A stretch of DNA of 34,894 bases from an uncultured Rhodospirillales bacterium (GTDB lineage: Bacteria > Pseudomonadota > Alphaproteobacteria > RF32 > CAG-239): assembly GCA_902761715.1 (NCBI GenBank), contig CACWLK010000018.1, positions 1 through 34,894 of the forward strand, in the 5' to 3' direction. A program made the position numbers and the translations under genes. The notes beneath the pieces are model-generated. The model saw nothing but the letters and a program-made list of their open reading frames with translations. It was not told where the DNA came from and searched no databases. Positions 8,020-15,764 of this stretch are shown here, piece by piece. Each line of letters starts with the position of its first letter. The first letter of the stretch is position 1.

Positions 8020-9498
8020 ATGTTAAAAAGAATTGCTCTTACATTGCTGTTTTGTCTCATATCCGCTCATTCTTGGGGCGGATACGAGCTTGCTACCTCA
8101 CACGGAAGAGCGATTCTCTCGGTTACGGAAAATGAGCGCGAGTATAATGTAAACTTAAACATAATTCCGAATAAAAATTGGTATATCTATTCACACCAAA
8201 GCGGAGAATTCGGATTGCCGGCCCAAATTGAGTGGAACCTGAAAGACAATATTTTGGAAACAGAAGATTGGAGTGAAGGCGAAGACATAATTTATCAGGG
8301 CTTTAGTGTTAACGTATATCGCTCGCCCGCCTCATACACCGCAAAAATATATAAGAACAGCGCCGATCTTCCGTCTTTTGATTTGTCCTGGATGGCCTGC
8401 AACGACGAATGTATTCCCGAAAAAATACATTTTGACTTTGAATCCGAAAGTTTTGCCCCCCTAGAAGAATATACACCTGCACCTGCCACCGACATACAAC
8501 CTGAAATGTCATTTGTTGCCGCACTTATGTTTGCCTTTTTAGGCGGAATAATTCTCAACCTTATGCCTTGCGTTTTTCCGGTATTGTTTATCAAAATCAT
8601 CGGCGTTGTGCAGGACAAAACCCGCCGTCGACGCATTGTTGATGCCCTTAGTTATCTGGCCGGTGTTTTAACTTGCTTTTTGATTATTGCCGGAATTTTG
8701 CAGTTCTTAAAACAGCAGGGAACAGCCATCGGCTGGGGCTTTCAACTCCAATCTCCGTGGTTTGTGGCTGTTATGGCTGCCGTATTTTTTATCTTGTTTC
8801 TGTCTTTTTTAGATGTCATAAACTTCAATATTCCGTTACATTACAGCTTTTCCGGACCTTTCTTGACCGGCTTGGTTGCGGTACTGGTGGCCAGTCCTTG
8901 CACGGCACCATTCATGGGGGCTGCAGTCGGTTGGATATTGACGGCAAATGTATCACCAATCGTCTTTTATACTGTTTTTGCGGCACTGGGTTTAGGCTAT
9001 GCCTTACCGTTTTTCTGTGCCGAATTTTTTCCGCGCGTAATGCAAAAAATCCTGCCTCGCCCCGGTCGATGGATGCTGTGGCTGAAACGTGCTTTTGCAA
9101 TCCCAATGCTACTCACCTGTTCATGGCTTTTGTGGGTCTTATGGGGCAATGTTACGGCTCATAACGGACTTTGGCAGCCGTATGACCGCAAAAAAATTGA
9201 AACTATGTCTGCAAATGGTGAAAAATTGTTTATCGATTTTACTGCCAAGTGGTGCATAACCTGTATTGTTAACGAAAAAACAGTCCTTAACACTGACAAA
9301 TTTATGCAACTTGCTAAAGAAAAACACATACATCTGTTCAAAGCTGATTGGACTAACCGTAGCTCTGAAATTACATCGGCTCTTGCTCAATACAACCGTG
9401 GCAGCGTTCCGCTGTATGTATATTACGACGGCACCGGCAAATATGAGTTTTTGCCGCAGATACTTACGTTGAAAAATGTGCGCAGGACAATAAAATAG
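8020..9498 (+). CDS. dsbD: Thiol:disulfide interchange protein DsbD/ScsB family
   Basis: DsbD-type proteins move reducing power from cytoplasmic thioredoxin across the inner membrane. The 492 residues divide into a signal peptide (cleavage near residue 20), an N-terminal periplasmic domain with a CNDEC pair (Cys127/Cys131), and a membrane domain of about eight spans (about 165-395) carrying Cys184 (NLMPCVFPVL) and Cys294 (ASPCTAPFMG). A C-terminal thioredoxin-like domain follows, with WCITC (Cys412/Cys415). So all three redox pairs are present. The N-terminal pair spacing (CxxxC) is closer to ScsB-like proteins than to E. coli DsbD. It starts 1 base after the phosphatidyltransferase stop. Its own stop (9496-9498) directly abuts the mnmA stop on the other strand. 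Confidence 0.9.
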   Translation: MLKRIALTLLFCLISAHSWGGYELATSHGRAILSVTENEREYNVNLNIIPNKNWYIYSHQSGEFGLPAQIEWNLKDNILETEDWSEGEDIIYQGFSVNVYRSPASYTAKIYKNSADLPSFDLSWMACNDECIPEKIHFDFESESFAPLEEYTPAPATDIQPEMSFVAALMFAFLGGIILNLMPCVFPVLFIKIIGVVQDKTRRRRIVDALSYLAGVLTCFLIIAGILQFLKQQGTAIGWGFQLQSPWFVAVMAAVFFILFLSFLDVINFNIPLHYSFSGPFLTGLVAVLVASPCTAPFMGAAVGWILTANVSPIVFYTVFAALGLGYALPFFCAEFFPRVMQKILPRPGRWMLWLKRAFAIPMLLTCSWLLWVLWGNVTAHNGLWQPYDRKKIETMSANGEKLFIDFTAKWCITCIVNEKTVLNTDKFMQLAKEKHIHLFKADWTNRSSEITSALAQYNRGSVPLYVYYDGTGKYEFLPQILTLKNVRRTIK

Positions 9499-10569
9499 CT
9501 ATTTGTCGATAATTCCGCCGCCCAAAACGACATTATCATCATAGAACACAACCGACTGCCCCGGAGCAATGGCTTTTTGCAAATTTTCAAATTCTACCAA
9601 AACTTTATCATTTTCAATTTTGCTGATTGTTGCCGGTGTTGGCACTTGAGACGAGCGAATTCTTGCCAAGACTTTAAGCGGACTCTCAATTCCTTCAATT
9701 GCCAGCCATGACAAGTTGGAGCAGGTTAGGGAGCTTTTTAGCGTCTCGTCATCAAATCCCAGAATAACCTCATTTTTATCTTTATTAATTCCGATTACAT
9801 ACAAAGGTTTTTCGGCAGAAACTCCCATACCTCGTCTTTGTCCGATTGTATAGTGCCAAAATCCCTGATGTTTGCCCAAAATTTTGCCGTTCTTGTCCAC
9901 AAAATTGCCTTCTTGCGGCTCATTTTGCAAAATATCATTAATATCGCCTGAATAAAAATCCTGACTATCGGCTTTATCGGCTACTTCAAGTCCGGCCAGT
10001 TTGGCAAAATTTCTCACTTCTGCCTTTGTGTATTGTCCTAACGGCAACAAAATTCTTGCCAACTGTTCTTGTTTTAGCCGATAGAGAAAATACGACTGAT
10101 CTTTTTTAGGATCAACTCCGCGCAAAATTCGATAACGTTTTGATATTTCATCAAAATCGAGCTGTGCATAGTGCCCGGTGGCAAATTTATCAAATTCAAT
10201 TCCGTTCGCACGTGCGGTATTGGGCAGAGCATCAAATTTTATTGTCGCATTACACCAAACACACGGGTTAGGGGTGCGCCCGCTCATGTATTCGGTCTTA
10301 AAATTATGTAATACGGTCTTTTTATATTCTTCCGAGCAATCAAAAACATAATAAGGAATATCCAACTGTTTGCAAATTTTGCGTGCAGTTTCAATGTCTT
10401 GTTCCTCGTGCGGACTAAAACATGAGTCGGCACTTCCGTCTCCGCGAAAGTTGGTATTCTTGTCCCAAATCGACATTGTTGCACCGATAACCTCATGTCC
10501 GGCTTGTTTCAACAAATAAGCCGTTGCCGAAGAGTCAACACCGCCGCTCAAACCGACCAATATTTTCAT
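9499..10569 (-). CDS. mnmA: tRNA 2-thiouridine(34) synthase MnmA, subtype lacking the second catalytic Cys
   Basis: MnmA adds sulfur to U34 of Glu, Gln and Lys tRNAs. Its 356 residues include the ATP-pyrophosphatase P-loop (VGLSGGVDSSATAYLL) at the start, NPCVWCNATIKF near residue 105 with the first catalytic cysteine, HYAQ and KDQSYFLYRL, and HYTIGQRRGMGV. In the usual enzyme the second catalytic cysteine sits in a DSxxICF motif near residue 199; here that position reads DSQDFYSGD, with no cysteine. A SCFSPHEEQDIE segment and other N-terminal cysteines are present, as in a subtype I recall from Bacteroidota and spirochaetes. Identity as MnmA is secure; the sulfur-transfer chemistry may differ. 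Confidence 0.93.
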   Translation of the reverse strand: MKILVGLSGGVDSSATAYLLKQAGHEVIGATMSIWDKNTNFRGDGSADSCFSPHEEQDIETARKICKQLDIPYYVFDCSEEYKKTVLHNFKTEYMSGRTPNPCVWCNATIKFDALPNTARANGIEFDKFATGHYAQLDFDEISKRYRILRGVDPKKDQSYFLYRLKQEQLARILLPLGQYTKAEVRNFAKLAGLEVADKADSQDFYSGDINDILQNEPQEGNFVDKNGKILGKHQGFWHYTIGQRRGMGVSAEKPLYVIGINKDKNEVILGFDDETLKSSLTCSNLSWLAIEGIESPLKVLARIRSSQVPTPATISKIENDKVLVEFENLQKAIAPGQSVVFYDDNVVLGGGIIDK

Positions 10570-10649
10570 TTTAAGTCCTCAAAAAGTTATTTATTTGCGG
10601 ATTATGGCGTTAAATTTGTCAATAATCAAGAAAATTTTAATTTTTTTGG

Positions 10650-10678
10650 TTGTATAACTATATAAAATATGGTACTCT
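10650..10678 (+). promoter_or_regulatory. Candidate sigma70 promoter for the gene at 10716
   Basis: TTGTAT (10650-10655) is separated by 17 bases from TACTCT (10673-10678). The stretch is AT-rich and lies in the 146-base divergent gap between mnmA and the 10716 gene. The match is moderate, and an overlapping TATAAA at 10661 could also serve. Confidence 0.4.
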
Positions 10679-10715
10679 GAATTTAGACAAAAAATGACAA
10701 TAAAGCAGGTGCAAC

Positions 10716-12293
10716 ATGAGTGAAAATATATATTCAAGAAATGGAGACGGATACAGACGCCCATACTATGACAAAAGTGGATATGGCTCAAGACCAGGAG
10801 GTGAAACACGTTTTGAAACCGCCAGACAACGCCGTGAAAGGGAAGAAGCTGAATTTTTGCGCCGCAATGAAGAAGCAAAATCCAAACCGATGAACGCCGA
10901 AAAGGCAAGCGGTTCTCAGACCGTTCCTGTTGATCTTGATAAGAGAATGAGCATACTTGAACGAAAAGCTCATACCAGAATGACTGAGGTATATCGTGCC
11001 GCAAGCGAATATCTTGAAAAAAAGGACCCGCTTTATCTTAAAAAACTGAAAGTGGTATGCGAGCAATTTGAAAGAGATCTTCAAAACTCATATGCTGCTC
11101 CTGCTAAAAATTATATCATGTCCAATACTCATAAAATATTCGGCCCAAACTCCGAAACTGAGGTAAAAAAACTGGCAGAGAAAATGCTCGATGCCCGTAG
11201 CGGACTTGAGGCCAAAAACATACTTAAAATCAGTCAAGGCAACGTTCCGGAACAAACAGTTGCCCAATATATGAAAGATAAATCCCCTGAAGAACAATGG
11301 CACAGCGTAAAATCTGTGCTCTCGGCATTCAAAAAATCTCCTACTGCTGAACATCAGGAAGCATTTAATTCCCTACTGGCTCAATACGGCTATAGTATTG
11401 TTAAAATTGAAAATCGGGAAACACCGGTAGAAGCCCGCCAGGTCGTTCGTGCCGCTTTTGACGGAAGTTTAAAAATTCCGACAGAAGAAGACACTCAAAA
11501 AGGTGTCGGATACTCTAAAGGTTATCAAGATTTTTTGAACGGCAAAATTCAAAGCGGTTCTCCGAGCAAATACAATTTTGACACCAAATTGTTCCGAGCT
11601 CTTGAGATGAGCGATAACACCGAAAAACTCAGCGTTCATATAAAAGACGCAATTCGCAGACAGCGTTTACCCCAAGAGGTGGTTGACAATTTATCGCTTT
11701 CTGATGCCGCTCATATGCTCTACGAAGCAAGGTATCATCGCACACCTCAACCCGAAGAAAACATCCCGTTTCAGGCGATTGAGCCTAACTGTGATGAAGG
11801 CTTAAAAATCAAATTTTGGAAAGATTTTGCTCAAAATGCCAACAAAACCAAAATGTTGCAGGAAACTCTTGCCCAAAAAGGCGTAAGCAAGGAATATATC
11901 AGCTTTTTGATGGAATCTATTCGAGAAAACGGAACTCCTAACCCGACTATTCCCGAAGACATGCATTTTGACGGTCCAATTCCGAGCATTTCGCTCCACC
12001 ACAAATTTTATATTCAGGATGCAGCTTTTCATAAGGATATGATGAAAGTTGACGATCCCAAAAACTATGAAGTTGTCATCGATTATCCCAGACAAAAAAC
12101 TCACGAAGAGCTCAAACACGGCGCCGACTGCATTAGTGAAGACAAACAATTTGCCTATCGTTTGGTTTATGCCGATGACGGTGCCGGCAGAGATGCTTTT
12201 ATCAGCGACGGGCTCAAAACCATTACTACTGCTACAAAAGATGGCAACCGCATGACATACAATCGTTTATCTCAAAAAGGAGAGCGTGAATAA
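10716..12293 (+). CDS. Putative HNH-type effector/toxin-like protein
   Basis: I do not recognise a full-length family. The 525-residue protein starts with a low-complexity Gly/Arg/Tyr-rich stretch (1-30) and a charged Arg/Glu helix (about 35-60), continues as a mainly helical charged middle, and ends with a segment that resembles an HNH nuclease. That segment has SLHHKFY (His428, His429), DDPKNYEVV (Asn450) and THEELKHG (His463, His468), in the H-H...N...H order of LHH/HNH toxins. There is no signal peptide or transmembrane span. The next gene starts 2 bases after its stop and encodes a SUKH-like protein, a superfamily dominated by immunity proteins to nuclease toxins. The toxin role is therefore inference from motif plus neighbour; a non-toxic nuclease or structural protein remains possible. 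An AGGTG ribosome site precedes ATG 10716. Confidence 0.5.
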   Translation: MSENIYSRNGDGYRRPYYDKSGYGSRPGGETRFETARQRREREEAEFLRRNEEAKSKPMNAEKASGSQTVPVDLDKRMSILERKAHTRMTEVYRAASEYLEKKDPLYLKKLKVVCEQFERDLQNSYAAPAKNYIMSNTHKIFGPNSETEVKKLAEKMLDARSGLEAKNILKISQGNVPEQTVAQYMKDKSPEEQWHSVKSVLSAFKKSPTAEHQEAFNSLLAQYGYSIVKIENRETPVEARQVVRAAFDGSLKIPTEEDTQKGVGYSKGYQDFLNGKIQSGSPSKYNFDTKLFRALEMSDNTEKLSVHIKDAIRRQRLPQEVVDNLSLSDAAHMLYEARYHRTPQPEENIPFQAIEPNCDEGLKIKFWKDFAQNANKTKMLQETLAQKGVSKEYISFLMESIRENGTPNPTIPEDMHFDGPIPSISLHHKFYIQDAAFHKDMMKVDDPKNYEVVIDYPRQKTHEELKHGADCISEDKQFAYRLVYADDGAGRDAFISDGLKTITTATKDGNRMTYNRLSQKGERE

Positions 12294-12295
12294 CC

Positions 12296-12712
12296 ATGAA
12301 AGATGTTGTAGAAGCTTTGCGTAAAAGCAAAAAAGTGTTTCTCGGTTCTAAAGCCGATGTTCACCACAATATTGATGCCCGTAAATATTTGGCCGAGGAG
12401 GGCATGGCAGTATTTCCCGACGAGTTCTTCTCGCTAGTAAAATACATAAACGGTATGCGTGATGATACCGCCAAAATATACGGCATTTTGCCTGAGGGGA
12501 GTGATCTCGGACTTGAGGATGCAGTTCGGGAAAATGAGCGCCTTGACCGAGCTGACAAAAGTAGTGTCTCGGTTTTAGGCAGTACGATTTTTGACTACTT
12601 GGTATATGACGGAACTTCCCATCAATATCAGTTGCGAGATAGAGAAACTGATGCAATTTCAGAGACATTTTCATCATTGCCTCAGGCATTGCATCGTATT
12701 TTTAAAATTTAG
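12296..12712 (+). CDS. SUKH-superfamily (SMI1/KNR4, YrhA-like) protein, likely immunity protein
   Basis: The 138 residues show the SUKH pattern: a short N-terminal helix, then VFPDEFFSLVKYINGM (the PxxFxxLLxxxNG-like core), IYGILPEGS, a central strand SVLGSTIFDYLVYDG, and the closing helix ETFSSLPQALHRIF. In bacteria most such proteins neutralise toxins of contact-dependent or secreted systems. The gene begins 2 bases after the 10716-12293 gene, consistent with a toxin-immunity pair. The nearest ribosome site (AGGAG at 12278-12282) is rather distant, so translation may be coupled to the upstream gene. Confidence 0.65.
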   Translation: MKDVVEALRKSKKVFLGSKADVHHNIDARKYLAEEGMAVFPDEFFSLVKYINGMRDDTAKIYGILPEGSDLGLEDAVRENERLDRADKSSVSVLGSTIFDYLVYDGTSHQYQLRDRETDAISETFSSLPQALHRIFKI

Positions 12713-12734
12713 ACAATATTTTTGTCAAAAAGTA

Positions 12735-12762
12735 TTGACACCTTGGCGAAATGTGGTATACT
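12735..12762 (+). promoter_or_regulatory. Strong sigma70 promoter upstream of the macro-domain gene
   Basis: A perfect TTGACA (12735-12740) and TATACT (12757-12762) are separated by 16 bases. Expected transcription starts near 12769, about 50 bases before the gene at 12818. It is one of the best promoter matches in the window. Confidence 0.8.
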
Positions 12763-12817
12763 GCATTTCGCTTTTTTATGTTTTTGGATATTATTTACCC
12801 TCTAAAAATTTAGTCGT

Positions 12818-13438
12818 ATGATACTCAATGGAATGATCATCAACATTGTTAAGGGAGATGTTGCTGCTTTCAAGGCTGATGCCTATGTTGTACCGCAGTA
12901 TTGCAACAAACTTAGCCTTACCGGCGTTTCTGCCCGCATGGTTAACACCGATTGCTACGCTGCCGTCAACACCTATGAAGAGGCTGTTGCACGCTATGCC
13001 AATCCATTTGGTTATGCAATGCCGGTCAAAACCGAAGGCAGCAAGGTTGGACTTCTGATCCATTCTGTCGTTTTGGGCATGCCCAAAAAGTCGGAAGCTG
13101 ATAAGAAGAAAATTTTCAACAAAGTCCAGCTTGCTACTTATGCGGCAGTGGTTTGTGCTGAAAAGCACGGCGTCAAAAATTTGGTTATGCCCGCGCTCTG
13201 CACAGGAGATACCGGCAACATGACCTATTTCGATTCTGCTCGTGCCATGCTGTCGGCTCTGTCAGTTTGTCCCACTCCTAAGAATGTCAAGACAGTTACC
13301 ATTGCAATTCTGCATTCCGACAGAGCTTACAACCTGTTTGTGGCCGGTTCCAAAAACTGGTTACACGACCGTCCTTACTACATCAACAAGGACTACATGT
13401 CGATGATGGACTACCAGAAAGTGATGGGCAAAGAGTAA
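12818..13438 (+). CDS. Divergent macro-domain-like protein
   Basis: The 206-residue protein opens with the macro-domain pattern: MIINIVKGDVAAFKADAYVV (strand, GD[IV], then the DAIVN-like strand). Later come a central strand IHSVVLG and NLVMPALCTGDTGNM, equivalent to the phosphate-binding (P)A(I/L)GTG loop, followed by a helix with SARAMLSAL. Macro domains bind or hydrolyse ADP-ribose derivatives. The usual Asn-Ala-Asn after DAIVN is replaced here by PQYCN, so catalytic activity is uncertain. ATG 12833 is an alternative start. It has its own strong promoter and terminator, so it is a monocistronic unit. It uses AAG and C-ending codons more freely than its neighbours, which may reflect high expression. 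Confidence 0.62.
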   Translation: MILNGMIINIVKGDVAAFKADAYVVPQYCNKLSLTGVSARMVNTDCYAAVNTYEEAVARYANPFGYAMPVKTEGSKVGLLIHSVVLGMPKKSEADKKKIFNKVQLATYAAVVCAEKHGVKNLVMPALCTGDTGNMTYFDSARAMLSALSVCPTPKNVKTVTIAILHSDRAYNLFVAGSKNWLHDRPYYINKDYMSMMDYQKVMGKE

Positions 13439-13453
13439 AAGACTATTAGGCAA

Positions 13454-13492
13454 AGAGAGCTACGGTTGATTCCGTAGCTCTCTTGCTTTTTA
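13454..13492 (+). terminator. Rho-independent terminator after the macro-domain gene
   Basis: A perfect 12-bp stem (AGAGAGCTACGG with CCGTAGCTCTCT), a 6-base loop at 13466-13471, and a following T-rich tract (TTGCTTTTT). It lies 16 bases beyond the stop codon. Confidence 0.9.
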
Positions 13493-13527
13493 AAAACAAT
13501 CTGTTATTTTTAGGGCAGGAGATAATC

Positions 13528-14058
13528 ATGAAATTTTTGCTTTTGTCATGTTGTGCGCCGTGTTCCTGCGCTGTTATTGAAAAACTTGCCTCCGAGCAGG
13601 CAGATTTTGTCGTGGTGTTTTATAACCCCAATATTCGTCCTCAAGCGGAGTATATCAAACGGCGTGATGAAAACGAGCGTGTGTGTCGGCACTATGGCAT
13701 AAATTTTATTGAGTTGGAGTACGATAACGAACGTTGGTGTACACTGACCAAGGGGCTCGAAAACGAGCCTGAGCGCGGACGGCGTTGCGATATATGTTTT
13801 GAAATGCGCCTTAAACGTGTAATGGAATATGCCAAATTGAGCGGCTATGAGGCCGTTGCCTCTGTCCTTGGAGCTTCTCGCTGGAAAGACCTCAATCAGG
13901 TCAACCGTGCCGCCCAAAGAGCATCTGAACAGACCGGAATTCCGTATATTGAAATTGAGGCTCGTAAAAACGGCATGCAAGACCGCCGACTTAACCTTAT
14001 CAAAGAGCTCAAACTCTATAACCAGCGTTATTGCGGCTGCCACCCCGTAAAAGAATAA
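13528..14058 (+). CDS. queH: Epoxyqueuosine reductase QueH
   Basis: QueH (DUF208) performs the last step of queuosine synthesis, reducing epoxyqueuosine in tRNA; it is a non-homologous replacement of QueG. From ATG 13528 it has 176 residues. The N-terminal MKFLLLSCCAPCSC carries the adjacent cysteines typical of the family, with further conserved parts VVFYNPNIRPQAEY, RGRRCDICFEMRL and ASVLGASRWKDLNQVNRA, and the C-terminal YCGCHP. An AGGAGAT ribosome site sits just upstream; the in-frame extension to 13483 overlaps the terminator and is rejected. Confidence 0.93.
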   Translation: MKFLLLSCCAPCSCAVIEKLASEQADFVVVFYNPNIRPQAEYIKRRDENERVCRHYGINFIELEYDNERWCTLTKGLENEPERGRRCDICFEMRLKRVMEYAKLSGYEAVASVLGASRWKDLNQVNRAAQRASEQTGIPYIEIEARKNGMQDRRLNLIKELKLYNQRYCGCHPVKE

Positions 14059-14067
14059 ATTTTTTTC

Positions 14068-14096
14068 TTGCACATTTCTGTCAAAAAGTGTATACA
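14068..14096 (+). promoter_or_regulatory. Sigma70 promoter upstream of the histidine phosphatase gene
   Basis: TTGCAC (14068-14073), a 17-base spacer, then TATACA (14091-14096). It lies between the queH stop and ATG 14127. The 5' leader would be only about 25 bases and shows no clear Shine-Dalgarno sequence. Confidence 0.6.
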
Positions 14097-14126
14097 TTCC
14101 TCACAAAAATATATTATGATCAAATT

Positions 14127-14723
14127 ATGAGGAAGAATTTCTACGTATTCCGTCATGGTCAAACCGACATGAACGCGAATAACATTTGGCAGGGTGCTCA
14201 GATCAATGTCACCTTGAATGAAACGGGCAAACAACAGGCTCTTGAACTTGGCAAAAAATTATTGCCGTTAGGCATAGAGGTTATATATACGTCTAACCTT
14301 CGTCGTGCAATCCAGACGACTATGCTTGCCAATCAAAGTCTTGATGTTGCCACTTTTATTCATAGTGATTTGCGCGAATGCAATTTTGGCGAAGCCGAAG
14401 GTTATACCTTTGACGAGCTCAATAATATGTATCCGCAGACTGTGCATGATGTTTTGTATCCAACTCCCGAGACTTGGCATACAAAATTCCCCGGTGCCGA
14501 CAGCGAGAGCAAAAAAGAAGTCTTCGAGCGTGTAAGCTCGGCGATATTAGATATTGCTCACAAAGACAAAAGTACCAACATCGGCATTTCTACCCATGGA
14601 GGTGTCATGTCTTCACTGCTTGCCGGCCTCAAAGCCTATGGAACTCCAATTCCAAACTGTTGTGTTGCCCACATCATTTATGATGACGCAACCGATAGTC
14701 TATCATTTGTAAAAATGCTCTAA
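14127..14723 (+). CDS. Histidine phosphatase family protein (phosphoglycerate mutase-like)
   Basis: The 198 residues contain the catalytic FRHGQTDMN motif at the N-terminus (phosphorylated histidine), SNLRRAIQTT (second arginine), an acidic catalytic region LRECNFGEAEGYTFDEL, and the C-terminal ISTHGGVMSSLL with the second catalytic His. This architecture is shared by cofactor-dependent phosphoglycerate mutases, CobC and broad phosphatases such as GpmB/PhoE; which substrate it uses cannot be decided. The start at 14127 gives MRKNFYVFRHG; the open frame upstream overlaps queH and the promoter. Confidence 0.88.
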   Translation: MRKNFYVFRHGQTDMNANNIWQGAQINVTLNETGKQQALELGKKLLPLGIEVIYTSNLRRAIQTTMLANQSLDVATFIHSDLRECNFGEAEGYTFDELNNMYPQTVHDVLYPTPETWHTKFPGADSESKKEVFERVSSAILDIAHKDKSTNIGISTHGGVMSSLLAGLKAYGTPIPNCCVAHIIYDDATDSLSFVKML

Positions 14724-14727
14724 TCAT

Positions 14728-14762
14728 AAAGGGTGTATGTTGCCGAACATACACCTTTTTGT
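14728..14762 (+). terminator. Rho-independent terminator
   Basis: GGTGTATGTT (14732-14741) pairs perfectly with AACATACACC (14746-14755) around a GCCG loop, followed by T residues. It starts a few bases after the phosphatase stop. Confidence 0.9.
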
Positions 14763-14777
14763 TTTTTATGATATAAA

Positions 14778-14806
14778 TTGACATTAATATGGTCTGTATG
14801 TAATAA
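14778..14806 (+). promoter_or_regulatory. Sigma70 promoter for the pilin-like gene
   Basis: TTGACA (14778-14783), a 17-base spacer and TAATAA (14801-14806). It lies 32 bases upstream of ATG 14838, directly after the preceding terminator. Confidence 0.6.
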
Positions 14807-14837
14807 TAAAATATATACATACGGAGCCTGAAATATT

Positions 14838-15542
14838 ATGCTGAAACTTGGTTCGTACATAGGTGTTATTGGGCACTCACAGTCAAAATCTGTGAGTAGT
14901 GTTTTGCATAGATGTACGCAACAATTCGGTCGTTCCATGATTGAAATGCTCAGCGTTTTGGGCATAATCGGAGTTTTGTCGGTTGCCGGCATTGCCGGTT
15001 ATACCCAAGCTATGCACCAATGGCGGCTGAACAAACAGGCTGACCAATTTTTTCAAATTCTTCAAGGTGCTTGGCAATATATGTACCAAATATATCCGAC
15101 CACCAACGGCCATACCAAAGTAACCAAGCTGTTCTATGCCGCCGGCGTAATTCCTCGTGATATGAAAAAAACTAATAATGAAGACTTTTTTTATGATGCT
15201 TTCAATAATCAGTCGTACATATACTGCCAAATTGACGGTGGCAATTTTTGCGGCATGCCGATAAGCATTAAAAACGCTGCGGCTTCACAATGCCGAAATA
15301 TTTTGAATATGGCAAGAGCCTTTCACCCCTTTTTATGGATGATCGAAGTCAACGATACCTCCGGCGGCGGAAGCTACTCCGGCCACACGTTCGGCGACGG
15401 TTGGTGTACAGATGCTCGTCGTCAGGCCGGCACGTGTTTGGAAAACTTAACCATTACCCGCATGAACAGCATTTGTCGCACTTGCGACCGCAACCCCGGC
15501 AAAACCTGTAACGTGTATATTTTGTGGAAAAAGACCAAATAA
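14838..15542 (+). CDS. Type IV pilin/pseudopilin-like protein
   Basis: The 234-residue protein contains a class III signal: FG/RSMIEMLSVLGIIGVL at about residues 30-46, with Gly at -1 and Glu at +5 of the mature protein and a following hydrophobic helix (IIGVLSVAGIAGYTQAM). The leader is about 31 residues, long for a prepilin. The mature part has ten or so cysteines (CQIDGGNFCG, GWCTDARRQAGTC, SICRTCDRNPGKTC), suggesting a disulfide-stabilised surface protein. Similar GRSMxEML proteins recur in gut alphaproteobacterial genomes, as I recall. No assembly ATPase or prepilin peptidase lies in the window. The ribosome site GGAG is 11 bases before the ATG, so the start is slightly uncertain. Confidence 0.8.
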   Translation: MLKLGSYIGVIGHSQSKSVSSVLHRCTQQFGRSMIEMLSVLGIIGVLSVAGIAGYTQAMHQWRLNKQADQFFQILQGAWQYMYQIYPTTNGHTKVTKLFYAAGVIPRDMKKTNNEDFFYDAFNNQSYIYCQIDGGNFCGMPISIKNAAASQCRNILNMARAFHPFLWMIEVNDTSGGGSYSGHTFGDGWCTDARRQAGTCLENLTITRMNSICRTCDRNPGKTCNVYILWKKTK

Positions 15543-15543
15543 A

Positions 15544-15570
15544 AAACCTCCCTTTCGGGGAGGTTTCTTT
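15544..15570 (+). terminator. Rho-independent terminator after the pilin-like gene
   Basis: AAACCTCCC (15544-15552) pairs with GGGAGGTTT (15558-15566) around a 5-base loop, just past the stop codon. A-rich on one side and T-rich on the other, it could work in both directions. Confidence 0.85.
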
Positions 15571-15588
15571 ATGGCTCCGGCTGTCGGA
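15568..15588. repeat. Truncated copy of the tRNA-Asn 3' end
   Basis: This 21-base stretch is identical to 15761-15781, which is the 3' end (acceptor strand, CCA and part of the T arm) of the tRNA-Asn gene plus 4 downstream bases. Only the 3' end of the tRNA is present. The copies lie 193 bases apart in the same orientation. Such 3'-end duplications often arise when an element integrates into a tRNA, but no integrase is present. Confidence 0.75.
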
Positions 15589-15727
15589 TGGCGTCGCACG
15601 GCACTTTATTGCCGGCTCCTCCACTGCGCTCATTCGCAAATGCTCACCGGCGCGCTTCCGCTCGCCTTTCGCTTGTAGTCAAACCAACTTCTCGTTGGTT
15701 CAAATCCGAACCGAAATCTGATAAAAC
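15589..15727 (-). other. GC-rich non-coding block between tRNA-Asn and its truncated copy
   Basis: No credible gene is seen. Read on the minus strand it contains a perfect 7-bp hairpin (AACCAAC, loop GAGAA, GTTGGTT; plus coordinates 15682-15700), then a purine-rich tract including TTGCGAATGAGCG (plus coordinates 15627-15639), and ends in the tRNA-Asn 3' fragment. A similar hairpin and tract occur at 17909-17945 beside another truncated tRNA. Function is unknown. Confidence 0.55.
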
Positions 15728-15757
15728 AAAAAGCACCTCCACAAGGGAGATGCTTTT
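15728..15757 (-). terminator. Terminator of the tRNA-Cys/tRNA-Asn unit
   Basis: On the minus strand AAAAGCATCTCCC pairs with GGAGGTGCTTTT (one mismatch), followed by TTGTTTT. It lies 8 bases beyond the tRNA-Asn CCA end. Confidence 0.8.
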
Positions 15758-15764
15758 CGTTTTA

